A stretch of DNA of 64,000 nucleotides from an uncultured Paracoccaceae bacterium (lineage in GTDB: Bacteria > Pseudomonadota > Alphaproteobacteria > Rhodobacterales > Rhodobacteraceae). Below the pieces are notes generated by a model. The model was not told the origin of the DNA, did no database searches, and saw only the letters and a program-made list of their open reading frames with translations. The DNA is taken from NCBI GenBank assembly GCA_947493145.1, contig CANLPZ010000001.1, positions 1,268,501 to 1,332,500 of the forward strand, read 5' to 3'. Below are positions 54,749-63,032 of this stretch, piece by piece; within the stretch, counting starts at the first letter, position 1; every line of letters begins with the position of its first letter. The position numbers and the translations under genes were made by a program.

Positions 54749-55734
54749 TTCGGATGCCTCAGACGTGGATTAGAAATGATAGACAGAATATCCGCCGTCA
54801 GGTTCAGCAAAACATAAGCCGAAGCAAAGATCAGACAGCAGGCTTGAACAACTGGGATATCGCGAATTTTCACGCTGTCGACAAACAGTTGCCCAATGCC
54901 GGGGTAGACGAATACAACCTCGACCACGACAACCCCGGTCACAAGATAGGCAAGGTTTAATGCGATCACATTGATAATTGGCGCCAACGCATTTGGCAAA
55001 GCGTGCTTTACAATCACACGTATCGGCGACATGCCCTTTAATCGCGCCATTTCAATGTATGGGCTTGCAAGCAAGTTGATAATCGCCGCCCGCGTCATGC
55101 GCATCATATGTGCCGTAACGACCAATGTTAGCGTCAAGGCGGGCAATAGCGTCCGTTGAAAACGTTCAGCAAAGCTTAGCTCATCGTAAATATTCGAAAG
55201 CGACGGCAACAGCGGGTTCAGCACAGCAAGGAATAAAATCAAAATGTAGGCCAAGAAAAATTCAGGTGATGAAATGCTTGAAAGCGTAAAAATATTTGTC
55301 GCACGGTCGAAAAGCGAATTCCGGTACAACGCAGACAAAACACCAAGTGCGATTGAAACTGGAACTGCGATCATCGCGGTTACAGCCGCTAACCAAAGAG
55401 TATTATAGAGACGCGGCGCAATTTGAGTTGCGACCGTTTCCATTTCGCCACCACCCATAGAATTTTGGAAATTCATTTGAGCGAAACTAACACCAAGGTC
55501 TCCGGTTAACATTCCTGCCAACCAAGTCAGGTATCGCGTAAACAATGGCTGATCTAAACCAAGATCTTTCCTGATCGCGGCAATCGCTTCTGGTGTTGCC
55601 CCTTGTCCAAGGATCGATTGTGCGAAATCTCCAGGCAAAGCATTAACAGCCAGAAAAATCACAACCGAAACTATGAATAGCGTCAAAACGCCTAAAGCAA
55701 GACGTTGCAAAATGATTTTGAGTACGGAGCTCAA
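54745..55734 (-). CDS. Peptide-type ABC permease, DppB-like
   Basis: A 329-residue permease with the family start VLKIILQRLALGVLTLFIVSVVIFLA and a large periplasmic loop. The conserved EMARLKGMSPIRVIVKHALPNAL loop contacts the ATPase, and VVVEVVFVYPGIGQLFVDS is typical of DppB. The start appears to be TTG at 55734 with GGGAAA nine bases upstream; no nearer ATG or GTG exists. It is the first gene of the importer operon and lies 79 bp after pip on the same strand, with no clear promoter in between. Confidence 0.9.
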   Translation of the reverse strand: MSSVLKIILQRLALGVLTLFIVSVVIFLAVNALPGDFAQSILGQGATPEAIAAIRKDLGLDQPLFTRYLTWLAGMLTGDLGVSFAQMNFQNSMGGGEMETVATQIAPRLYNTLWLAAVTAMIAVPVSIALGVLSALYRNSLFDRATNIFTLSSISSPEFFLAYILILFLAVLNPLLPSLSNIYDELSFAERFQRTLLPALTLTLVVTAHMMRMTRAAIINLLASPYIEMARLKGMSPIRVIVKHALPNALAPIINVIALNLAYLVTGVVVVEVVFVYPGIGQLFVDSVKIRDIPVVQACCLIFASAYVLLNLTADILSIISNPRLRHPK

Positions 55735-55813
55735 AACTATGTTTCCCTGTGTTTTTACGGGTCTTTACCCGTACACTTTGTATGTTGGATGGTCCGTTTT
55801 CTAATGTAAACAG

Positions 55814-56782
55814 CTATTTAGCCATGCGATCCATAATTGTGACCAGTTCTTTCGTTATCCCAGCTTCTGACAATGCGTGTCCGGCAGCTGGAATCATTTT
55901 GAGCGATGCATTTCCCCATGCTTGTGCAAGTTCATATGCGCGGATTGGCGGACATATCATATCCAACCTTCCCTGTACGATAAAACCTGGGATGTGTTTA
56001 ATTCGGTCCATATCCGTCAAAATTTGGCCGTCACGCTCCAAAAAGCCTGCGTTTTTGAAGTAGTGATTTTCTAAACGGGCAAATGCACGCGCATATTCCG
56101 CGGGTGGGTCACCAACATACCCTTGGCTGGAAACTGACGCCAAGGCATTTTCCCAAGAGGCCCATGCTTTGGCATATTTAACCTGAACGGCGCGGTCGTT
56201 CCCGAATAAACGCTTATGGTAGGCTAAAATCATATCGCTGCGCTCTTCCTGCGGAATAATGCATTCAAATTTATCCCACAATTCAGGCCAAAAACGTCCG
56301 GCGCCACCGCCATAGAACCAATCTAATTCATCTTGGGTCATCAGAAAGACACCCCGCAAGACCAATGCATTCACGCTATCTGGGTATGCTTGCGCATAGA
56401 TAAGGGCCAAGGTCGCGCCCCAGCTTCCGCCAAAAACAATCCAATTCTCTATGCCAAAAGTATCGCGAATTAACTCAATGTCGCGAACCAAATGCCATGT
56501 GCTATTCGCATCGACACTCGCGTGTGGGCGTGACCGTCCACATCCGCGCTGGTCAAACAAGATTATCCGGTATTCTCGGGGATCAAAATACCGCCGCATT
56601 GATGGGCTGCACCCGCCACCTGGTCCACCGTGAAAGACAACAACTGGTGTCCCCTCAGGGTTGCCACATTGTTCGACATAGACCATATGGCCATCACCAA
56701 CGTCCAACATCCGTTGATCAAACGGATCGATTGGCGGGTAAAGATAATGTCCTGCGCCTTTTTGACCTGCGGCTTTGTCCAT
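55814..56782 (-). CDS. pip: Prolyl aminopeptidase
   Basis: A 322-residue alpha/beta-hydrolase that removes N-terminal proline from peptides. The oxyanion HGGPGGG (51-57), FDQRGCGRS (76-84), the nucleophile Ser120 in GGSWG, and the C-terminal Asp ([10 protein letters not shown]) and His ([10 protein letters not shown]) are all present. The ATG at 56782 lies only a few bases after a TATAGA-like -10, so the message may be leaderless. It precedes a peptide-type importer on the same strand, which suggests use of imported proline peptides. It is divergent from ubiG. Confidence 0.93.
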   Translation of the reverse strand: MDKAAGQKGAGHYLYPPIDPFDQRMLDVGDGHMVYVEQCGNPEGTPVVVFHGGPGGGCSPSMRRYFDPREYRIILFDQRGCGRSRPHASVDANSTWHLVRDIELIRDTFGIENWIVFGGSWGATLALIYAQAYPDSVNALVLRGVFLMTQDELDWFYGGGAGRFWPELWDKFECIIPQEERSDMILAYHKRLFGNDRAVQVKYAKAWASWENALASVSSQGYVGDPPAEYARAFARLENHYFKNAGFLERDGQILTDMDRIKHIPGFIVQGRLDMICPPIRAYELAQAWGNASLKMIPAAGHALSEAGITKELVTIMDRMAK

Positions 56783-56801
56783 ATTCGATCTATATACTGT
56801 T

Positions 56802-56835
56802 TTGCATTGGCGCATCATTCGTCGATGCGATGCAA
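56802..56835. promoter_or_regulatory. Compound inverted repeat between pip and ubiG
   Basis: TTGCAT (56802-56807) pairs with ATGCAA (56830-56835), and GCATC (56812-56816) with GATGC (56824-56828). It occupies half of the 70-bp divergent gap and overlaps any promoter for either gene. Confidence 0.4.
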
Positions 56836-56852
56836 TTCTATCAGAGGCCCAG

Positions 56853-57599
56853 ATGACCACAACCCAGTCCACAATCGACCCCGCCGAAGTCGCGAAATTC
56901 GAAGCAATGGCCGCCGAATGGTGGGACTTGGACGGTAAGTTCAAACCGCTGCATATGCTAAACCCTTGCCGGCTGGATTATATCACCCGTCAAATCGCAA
57001 CCGAGTTTGATCGCGATTTGGATGCCGATGCCCCATTTAAGGGTATTCGAATTTTAGACATCGGATGTGGCGGTGGGTTGCTATCTGAACCAATGGCCCG
57101 ACTTGGTGCGACTGTTGTGGGTGCGGATGCCGCCGCCGGCAATATCCCTGTCGCACAGATACATGCGCAACAATCAGGTTTAGAAATCGATTATCGCCAC
57201 ACAACCGCCGAAGCAATCGCGGCATCCGGCGAAACGTTTGACGTCGTATTAAACATGGAAGTTATCGAACACGTTGCTGATCCCAGCGCGTTTTTAGACG
57301 CTTGTAAAGCACTGCTAAAACCATCGGGGCTTCATATCTGTTCAACAATTAACCGGAACCCAAAAAGTTTCCTCTTTGCAATTATTGGGGCAGAACATGT
57401 TATGCGTTGGCTTCCAAAAGGAACGCATGAATGGGACAAATTCATAACCCCTGATGAATTGTTTGATCTTTTGTCTGGCGCTGGTCTGACGCCCGTGGAC
57501 CGTAAGGGATTTGTTTTCAATCCTATAGCATGGTCATGGTCGATTTCTGATCGCGATCTAAGTGTAAATTACGTCACTGCGGCGGTTAAACCCGATTAA
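56853..57599 (+). CDS. ubiG: Ubiquinone biosynthesis O-methyltransferase
   Basis: A 248-residue SAM-dependent methyltransferase for both O-methylations of the ubiquinone ring. Motif I is [20 protein letters not shown]; the substrate region has [21 protein letters not shown] and [10 protein letters not shown]-like [11 protein letters not shown], then the family block [14 protein letters not shown]. The ATG at 56853 follows AGAGG; the frame is open upstream to 56775 without support. It stands alone, divergent from pip, and its TAA shares four bases with the stop of the MarR gene. Confidence 0.94.
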   Translation: MTTTQSTIDPAEVAKFEAMAAEWWDLDGKFKPLHMLNPCRLDYITRQIATEFDRDLDADAPFKGIRILDIGCGGGLLSEPMARLGATVVGADAAAGNIPVAQIHAQQSGLEIDYRHTTAEAIAASGETFDVVLNMEVIEHVADPSAFLDACKALLKPSGLHICSTINRNPKSFLFAIIGAEHVMRWLPKGTHEWDKFITPDELFDLLSGAGLTPVDRKGFVFNPIAWSWSISDRDLSVNYVTAAVKPD

Positions 57600-58042
57600 T
57601 TTTCTTCGGACAATCGCATCCGCAATTCGCGCAAAACCGGTAAGGTCGCGCGAACCTTGTCTGCGCCAACCTCTTGGACCAGATCCCCAAAGATGGGTGT
57701 AATAGCCGCAAGTGCAGCATCACGCGCTTTACGCCCAGCTGGACTGATAGACACCATTTTTCTGCGCGCATCGTCCCAATCAGGACGGATATGAACATAT
57801 CCCGCCCACTCAAGTTTGCTCAACGTATTGGTCATCGCACCACGTGTCAGGTGGAACGTTTTTGCCAGCTGAGCAGGTGATTTTTCGACACCGGAATAAG
57901 CCAAATGGTTCAAGACCGAAAAATGAGACAATTCCATTCCCTTTGGAAGCGCCTTTGACACTTGGTTTCGTGCCAGCTGGTCCGCTGTCAGGATTTCACT
58001 GAACAACGTCACAGCTAAAAGATTGTCTTGGTCGCTCATCAA
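57596..58042 (-). CDS. MarR-family transcriptional regulator
   Basis: A 148-residue winged-helix protein. The DNA-binding core is [27 protein letters not shown] (about 57-83), in which AMTNTL is the recognition helix, followed by the [14 protein letters not shown] wing. Ligand unknown; no cysteine is apparent, so a thiol-switch (OhrR-like) mechanism is unlikely. It is coupled by ATGA to the amidase gene upstream, which is itself coupled to glutaredoxin, so this regulator is the last gene of a comF-grxC-amidase-marR run and may regulate it. Confidence 0.87.
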   Translation of the reverse strand: MMSDQDNLLAVTLFSEILTADQLARNQVSKALPKGMELSHFSVLNHLAYSGVEKSPAQLAKTFHLTRGAMTNTLSKLEWAGYVHIRPDWDDARRKMVSISPAGRKARDAALAAITPIFGDLVQEVGADKVRATLPVLRELRMRLSEEN

Positions 58043-58869
58043 AGGCCTTCAATAGAAACGTCATGCGTCAACGCTGGAATGCGCTTGCGTGCTTTTGCCA
58101 CCTCTTGGAGGTCAAAATCAACGATTGATACACCAACGTCGCGACCCGCATCTAACAAAACTTCGCCCCACGGCGAAATTACCAAGGAATGCCCATATGT
58201 TTCGCGTGTTTTGTTTTCACGGCTGTGATGGGTGCCTGTTTGTGCGGCCGCAATAACAAAACAACCCGTTTCGATCGCGCGTGCGCGTAACAATACCTCC
58301 CAATGCGCTTGCCCAGTCGGAACTGAAAAGGCGGATGGGACAAGCAAGATTTGTGCTCCAGATTTGGCGAGTCCGCGATATAAATGCGGGAACCGAACAT
58401 CATAACAAATCGACATACCAACCAGAACGTCGCCGACATTGCATAACGTAGCTTGGTTACCTGCTCGATACCCTGAAGATTCAAAATAGGTTTCAGTTTC
58501 GGACAATTGCACATCAAACATATGAATTTTGTCGTACGTCGCGGCAATCGATCCATTTGGGTCGATCATAAAGGACCGATTTACAAATCGCCCATCTGTG
58601 TCGCCTGACGTCACGGCCAACGAACCAATGTTGATCCACGTGTTTCTCTGCGCCGCGATTTCACAAAGCGTTTTAAGCGTTGCGTCTTCGTCTTGATGAC
58701 TCAAAACGACAGATTGCCATTGCCTGCTGGTAGACACACAATTTGTGACCTCGGGCGTGCAGATTAGGTCACAACCAGCATCCGCCGCGTCCGAAATCAA
58801 AGATTTTGTATTGTCCAAGTTTTCCGACGGATCGTCGCTGGAATTTAATTGGACAATACCGATTTTCAT
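58039..58869 (-). CDS. Nitrilase-family carbon-nitrogen hydrolase (Nit1/Nit2-like)
   Basis: A 276-residue amidase with the catalytic triad E40 (CTPEVTN), K114 (YDKIHMFDV) and C155 (GMSICYDVRFPHLYR). The sequence resembles the Nit/omega-amidase group; Nit1-type enzymes hydrolyse deaminated glutathione, a repair role that would fit the neighbouring glutaredoxin gene. This assignment is inferred from context and similarity. Four-base overlaps join it to grxC upstream and the MarR gene downstream. Confidence 0.88.
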   Translation of the reverse strand: MKIGIVQLNSSDDPSENLDNTKSLISDAADAGCDLICTPEVTNCVSTSRQWQSVVLSHQDEDATLKTLCEIAAQRNTWINIGSLAVTSGDTDGRFVNRSFMIDPNGSIAATYDKIHMFDVQLSETETYFESSGYRAGNQATLCNVGDVLVGMSICYDVRFPHLYRGLAKSGAQILLVPSAFSVPTGQAHWEVLLRARAIETGCFVIAAAQTGTHHSRENKTRETYGHSLVISPWGEVLLDAGRDVGVSIVDFDLQEVAKARKRIPALTHDVSIEGL

Positions 58870-59123
58870 GCGGCCAAAAGCCCGTCTAGCTTACCAGATC
58901 TTTCCAACGCGTAAAGATCATCACAACCACCGACGTGCTGGTCACCAATGAAAATTTGCGGAACGGTGCGACCACCATTCGCGCGATCAATCATTTCAAC
59001 CTTTTTTTCAGGATTCGCCAAAACGTCCGTTTCTGAAAACGAAATACCCTTTTCGGTCAATAAACGTTTGGCCGCGTGACAAAACCCACAAAGAGGCGAT
59101 GTGTAAATTTCGACGTGTTTCAT
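58866..59123 (-). CDS. grxC: Glutaredoxin 3
   Basis: An 85-residue dithiol glutaredoxin. The active site is C12-G-F-C15 (PLCGFCHA) instead of the common CPYC; both cysteines are kept. The glutathione-binding TVPQIFI with cis-Pro and the GGCDDL motif are present. The ATG at 59123 follows AAAAGGA; the open frame continues upstream into comF without support. It reduces disulfides and glutathione mixed disulfides in the cytoplasm. It lies 32 bp after comF and is coupled to the amidase by ATGA. Confidence 0.94.
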   Translation of the reverse strand: MKHVEIYTSPLCGFCHAAKRLLTEKGISFSETDVLANPEKKVEMIDRANGGRTVPQIFIGDQHVGGCDDLYALERSGKLDGLLAA

Positions 59124-59155
59124 GATGTGTTCCTTTTTCAACTTTGTAAAAGGAT

Positions 59156-59881
59156 TTAGGCATCCTTGGCAACGCGCGCTAGGACCGCGATCTTCACATC
59201 CTTGGCACCTGCTTTGTAACATGCCGCGGTGCAAGCAGACAAAGTCGCGCCAGACGTCATAACATCATCAATTAGGATAACCAAACGGCCGTTTATATTG
59301 GCATTATCATTCGGTTCGATTGCTTGTTCCAAGATCGCAAAGCGTTCCTGCGCCGATTTTCCGTCAAGACTGGGCGTTGCAATTGGGCGGCGCAATGCAT
59401 CAATCGACACATCAATTTCAAGGTTGGCACCGATATCAGCTGCCAATAATGCACTTTGGTTATATTTGCGTTTCAACAATCGATACCGATTAAGTGGAAC
59501 CGGCACCAAAACAGGATTTTCTATTCGCCATGGATCAATCTGACGCGACATCCAAACAGCCGCTGTTCCTGATAAATCTGTGCGGTCGCCGTGTTTCAAC
59601 GCCAAGACCAGTTTTCGACCCAGATCACTATATTTGATCGCCGCGACACCGCTAGACCAAGGTCTTGGTGTTGTCATGCATGAATCGCAAATGGCGCCGT
59701 GATCAGTGGTCGCGCCAATCATCGGTGTGCCGCAAAATTTACAAGCGTTTGAGCCGATGAATTCCACTTGCGACCAACATTCAGCACAAAGTGCAAATTG
59801 ATCGTCCACCATGGTTGCGCACATTGAGCATTGGTTCGGATAAACAATCTGCAAAGCGCTTTGCATCAAATGCTTGAACAT
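59156..59881 (-). CDS. comF: ComF-family phosphoribosyltransferase-like protein with double zinc ribbon
   Basis: A 241-residue protein. The N-terminus has four CxxC pairs (CSMC, CAEC, CKFC, CDSC) forming a double zinc ribbon; the C-terminal part is a PRTase-like domain with the PRPP loop VILIDDVMTSGATLSAC. ComF is needed for DNA uptake in naturally competent bacteria, but the gene is widespread and its biochemical role is unclear. The ATG at 59881 has GGGG upstream; one at 59893 would leave only two bases to the divergent methyltransferase start. Confidence 0.85.
   Translation of the reverse strand: MFKHLMQSALQIVYPNQCSMCATMVDDQFALCAECWSQVEFIGSNACKFCGTPMIGATTDHGAICDSCMTTPRPWSSGVAAIKYSDLGRKLVLALKHGDRTDLSGTAAVWMSRQIDPWRIENPVLVPVPLNRYRLLKRKYNQSALLAADIGANLEIDVSIDALRRPIATPSLDGKSAQERFAILEQAIEPNDNANINGRLVILIDDVMTSGATLSACTAACYKAGAKDVKIAVLARVAKDA
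59850..59865. promoter_or_regulatory. 16-bp perfect palindrome near the comF / methyltransferase divergent starts
   Basis: TGCAAAGCGCTTTGCA, fully self-complementary. It lies inside the first codons of comF and ends 30 bp before the methyltransferase ATG. It could be an operator for the rightward gene, or chance given that it is coding. Confidence 0.3.
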
Positions 59882-59895
59882 ATTAGACCCCATTT

Positions 59896-60732
59896 ATGGC
59901 AAACTCACACACAGTCACAAATGTTGGCGCGCTGGCATTCAACCGCATTCGGGCCGATAAAAACCCCGCCTATTTTCTGCACGACCTCGTCGCCGATGAA
60001 ATCAAAGAAAGACTCGAAGAGGTAAATAAGACGTTTACCAAGATCGCTATTGTAACTGGTCTTCCGGATCTTTGGTCTGAGTATTTTCCTGACGCGGACC
60101 TACTTGCCGACACCGAAACGCTGACATTTACAGATTCTGACTATGATCTTGTTATCCACGCGATGTGTTTGCATTGGGCCAATGATCCGGTTGGTCAGTT
60201 GGTCCAATGTCGTCGCGTATTAAAACCAGACGGCTTGTTTTTAGCGACCTTGTTCGGTGGCTCAACCCTTTCTGAATTGCGCGAAACGATTGGCGCCGTC
60301 GAAATCGCTCACCATGGCGGATTGTCGCCTCGGATTTTGCCAATGGGGGAATTACGCGATCTTGGTGCGCTTTTACAAAGAGCTGGATTTGCCCTGCCTG
60401 TCGCAGATGGCACGCCTTTCAACGTGACCTATCCAACGGTTCAACGTTTGATCCATGACTTGCGAAATATGGGCGAAGGAAATGCACTTGCGCAACGCAA
60501 CCCAAAACCACTGAGCAAAGCGTTCTGGGACGACGTGCAATCGGTTTACGCGTCATCACATTCGAACGAAGAGGGGCGATTGATCGCAACGTTTGAGGTC
60601 GTAACATTAACGGGTTGGGTTCCACACAATAGCCAGCAACAACCGCTTAGACCAGGATCGGCACAACAACGCTTGGCCGACGCTCTAAACACGGACGAAT
60701 TGCCGCTAAAACCAAAGCAAGATTTGACCTGA
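59896..60732 (+). CDS. SAM-dependent methyltransferase, NDUFAF5/BioC-like
   Basis: A 278-residue class I methyltransferase-fold protein. The N-terminal RADKNPAYFLHDLVADEIKERL is characteristic of the NDUFAF5 group; the SAM-binding motif region is weakly conserved (KIAIVTGLPDLW), whereas YDLVIHAMCLHWANDPVGQLVQ and LKPDGLFLATLFGG are clear. Human NDUFAF5 hydroxylates an Arg of complex I; a similar assembly role here is possible. The start is separated from comF by 14 bp and has no obvious ribosome site, so the mRNA may be leaderless. hemH follows after 46 bp. Confidence 0.82.
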   Translation: MANSHTVTNVGALAFNRIRADKNPAYFLHDLVADEIKERLEEVNKTFTKIAIVTGLPDLWSEYFPDADLLADTETLTFTDSDYDLVIHAMCLHWANDPVGQLVQCRRVLKPDGLFLATLFGGSTLSELRETIGAVEIAHHGGLSPRILPMGELRDLGALLQRAGFALPVADGTPFNVTYPTVQRLIHDLRNMGEGNALAQRNPKPLSKAFWDDVQSVYASSHSNEEGRLIATFEVVTLTGWVPHNSQQQPLRPGSAQQRLADALNTDELPLKPKQDLT

Positions 60733-60778
60733 CCTAAAAACCATTTATCTGCAGACAAAACGAACACTGGAAATAGCC

Positions 60779-61870
60779 ATGGCCAAAGCAAAACCATACA
60801 AAGCGTCTGATCCATCGGTCGCGAAATGTCCTGTACATGCGCAGGCTGATCATCCTGCAATTATGCCAGAAAAAATCGGGATTTTAGTTGCAAATCTTGG
60901 AACGCCAGATGCCACTGATTATTGGTCTATGCGGCGTTATCTGTCTGAATTTCTATCCGATCGTCGCGTCGTCGATTACTCGCCGTGGCTTTGGCAGCCA
61001 TTGTTGCAATTGATCATTCTGTCACGTCGCCCGTTTTCATCTGGCGAAGCTTACCGTTCGATCTGGAATACTGAAGCGGACGAAAGCCCGCTCCTGACCA
61101 TCACCAAACAACAAATTTCAAAAATCAAAGAGCGTGTTGAAAAAACTTACGGCACAGAGGTCGTTGTTGATTTTTGTATGCGCTACGGCAACCCATCGAC
61201 AAAATCCAAGGTTCAACAGATGGTTGACGCAGGCTGTCAGAAAATTTTGTTTTTGCCCCTCTATCCACACTATGCAGGCGCAACATCGGCAACCGCTTGC
61301 GACGCATTTTTCGATGCTTTGAAAACACAAAAATGGCAGCCCATTGCCCGTGTTGCAGAACCTTATTTCGAAAACCCAAAATATATCGATGCTTTGGCGC
61401 AATCCATTGAACGTGCATATGCAAAATTGGACGTAAAACCAGATATCTTGGTTTGTTCATACCACGGGTTGCCGCAACGCTATCTTTTGGAGGGCGACCC
61501 GTACCATTGCCAATGTGTAAAGACCACTCGATTGCTCAAAGAGCGTTTGGGTTGGGACGACACAGAAATCACGTCGACGTTTCAATCTAAATTCGGACCC
61601 GAAGAATGGTTGCAACCCTATACAGTCGAAGAAGTCGCGCGGCTTGCAGAAAATGGGAAAAAGAACATTGCCGTTTGCGCACCGGCTTTCGCGTCTGACT
61701 GCATCGAAACGCTGGAAGAAATAAACGAAGAAATAAAAGAAAGTTTTGAGGAAGCAGGCGGAGACGTATTCACCTATATCCCATGCCTTAACGACGATGA
61801 TGCACATATCGATGCGCTGATGGATGTCGTCGAAACAAATTTGTCCGGCTGGGCAGCGCCATACAAATAA
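60779..61870 (+). CDS. hemH: Ferrochelatase
   Basis: A 363-residue enzyme inserting Fe(II) into protoporphyrin IX. The start region KIGILVANLGTPDATDYWSM and the catalytic His block LVCSYHGLPQRYL are typical, as are LPLYPHYAGATSATA and CAPAFASDCIETLEEI. The first 30 residues form an extra basic/His-containing leader, seen in other Rhodobacterales versions. It follows the methyltransferase by 46 bp and is closed by an intrinsic terminator. Haem is needed for the c-type cytochrome also found here, but there is no direct operon link. Confidence 0.96.
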   Translation: MAKAKPYKASDPSVAKCPVHAQADHPAIMPEKIGILVANLGTPDATDYWSMRRYLSEFLSDRRVVDYSPWLWQPLLQLIILSRRPFSSGEAYRSIWNTEADESPLLTITKQQISKIKERVEKTYGTEVVVDFCMRYGNPSTKSKVQQMVDAGCQKILFLPLYPHYAGATSATACDAFFDALKTQKWQPIARVAEPYFENPKYIDALAQSIERAYAKLDVKPDILVCSYHGLPQRYLLEGDPYHCQCVKTTRLLKERLGWDDTEITSTFQSKFGPEEWLQPYTVEEVARLAENGKKNIAVCAPAFASDCIETLEEINEEIKESFEEAGGDVFTYIPCLNDDDAHIDALMDVVETNLSGWAAPYK

Positions 61871-61901
61871 AAAAGGACGGTGGAAAACCACCGCCCTTTT
61901 T
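61871..61901. terminator. Bidirectional terminator after hemH
   Basis: AAAAGG-A-CGGTGG (61871-61883) pairs with CCACCG-C-CCTTTT around an AAAA loop, with one A-C mismatch, and runs into T residues on both strands. It separates hemH from the convergent 62-residue gene. Confidence 0.85.
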
Positions 61902-61922
61902 AGATCAATTGATCAGTCCGGC

Positions 61923-62111
61923 TTATGCGCCAGCTGCTGCGATCAAAGCAACCAAGATCAATGGAATGATGTATCCACCAGCAGATGAACCGCCAGCTGT
62001 TACAACTTCTTCGATCATGACTTCTTTTTCCATCACTGGCTCTGACATAGAACCAGCAAATGCTGTTGATGCTGCTGCGGTGAAAGCGGCGGCTAGAACT
62101 AGTTTTTTCAT
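61923..62111 (-). CDS. Small exported or membrane peptide, 62 residues
   Basis: Begins with a signal peptide (MKKLVLAAAFTAAASTAFA, cleavage near 19), then a short acidic region (EPVMEKEVMIEEVV), a Gly/Ser linker, and a C-terminal hydrophobic helix (YIIPLILVALIAAA). The mature form would be about 43 residues with one membrane segment. I recall similar small proteins beside hemH in other roseobacters but cannot verify it. Function unknown. It has AGAATTG, no strong site, before the ATG, and lies next to the hemH terminator. Confidence 0.7.
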   Translation of the reverse strand: MKKLVLAAAFTAAASTAFAGSMSEPVMEKEVMIEEVVTAGGSSAGGYIIPLILVALIAAAGA

Positions 62112-62257
62112 TTCAATTCTCCAGTATTTGTGGCCTACCCAATGTTGAGGAAGGTAGACACACCCAAGACTTACCTCGTATTTGATTACTAACCAGCAAA
62201 CCGAGGCAAATGCAAACCTGCTGATTAAACGCTAATTAATCAATTCTGCAAATGTGG

Positions 62258-62866
62258 TCAAATAAGCAACACTTGCGTACCAACTTTGGCCAAATCAAAC
62301 AGTTGTGCGATGTGTTCATTGAACAAACCAACACATCCGTTGGATGATCGGCGGCCAATTTTGCGCGTGTCATGAGTGCCGTGGATACGGTAATAGGTCC
62401 ATGACAGGTACAAAGCGTGAGTTCCCAATGGGTTATCAGGGCCTGGCCCGACAAAATCAGGCCATTCAGGGTTACGTTTTTTCATTGATGGCGTTGGGCG
62501 CCAGCTTGGTCCTTCGACCTTTCGTGTGATCGATGTTCGGCCTTTTCTGGTCAAATCATCCGTCAACGGAACGCTGGTTGGATACAAACGATATGTAGAT
62601 TCGTCTTCGGACCAATAATGAAGTGCACGAGAGGTCAAATCGACCAAAATTGCGCCATTATTCAAATTTGAGAAATATGGACGCCAGTCAAGAGACCGAA
62701 AACTAGAGATATTTCGCACAATTGATTGCGAAATATCTTGCTCAATCTCTACTGAATTTGACGTCGGGTCATTGCTTTGCGCAATTACCGGCGCGCCCAT
62801 AGTCATCGCCGCAGAGCCGGCCAAAAATGCGCGGCGGTCCATTTTTGAACCGAATTTGCTGTTCAT
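62258..62866 (-). CDS. LD-transpeptidase (YkuD domain), exported
   Basis: A 202-residue exported protein. A twin-arginine-like signal (MDRRAFLAGSAAM, from residue 9) ends near PVIAQ (26-30). The YkuD domain has PDNPLGTHALYLSWT and the active site from H162 (IHGTHD) to C178 in RRSSNGCVGLF. Such enzymes form 3-3 peptidoglycan cross-links or attach proteins to it. The start may be the ATG at 62866 or the one at 62842. It is a single gene, with divergent CAP and convergent small-peptide neighbours. All catalytic residues are present. Confidence 0.88.
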   Translation of the reverse strand: MNSKFGSKMDRRAFLAGSAAMTMGAPVIAQSNDPTSNSVEIEQDISQSIVRNISSFRSLDWRPYFSNLNNGAILVDLTSRALHYWSEDESTYRLYPTSVPLTDDLTRKGRTSITRKVEGPSWRPTPSMKKRNPEWPDFVGPGPDNPLGTHALYLSWTYYRIHGTHDTRKIGRRSSNGCVGLFNEHIAQLFDLAKVGTQVLLI

Positions 62867-63032
62867 CTTCTATCTCCTGAAACGGATTTCGAACTTTATA
62901 GCTTCAATATGGCCCATACGCATCAGTCGCAATTCAAACGTCTGTTACACAGGCGAGTTTTTGCGAACTGGGTTTGAATCGCAACGCATGAAAGAGTAAG
63001 GCAAAAAGAACCTAAAGTATGGAAGCGCTACG

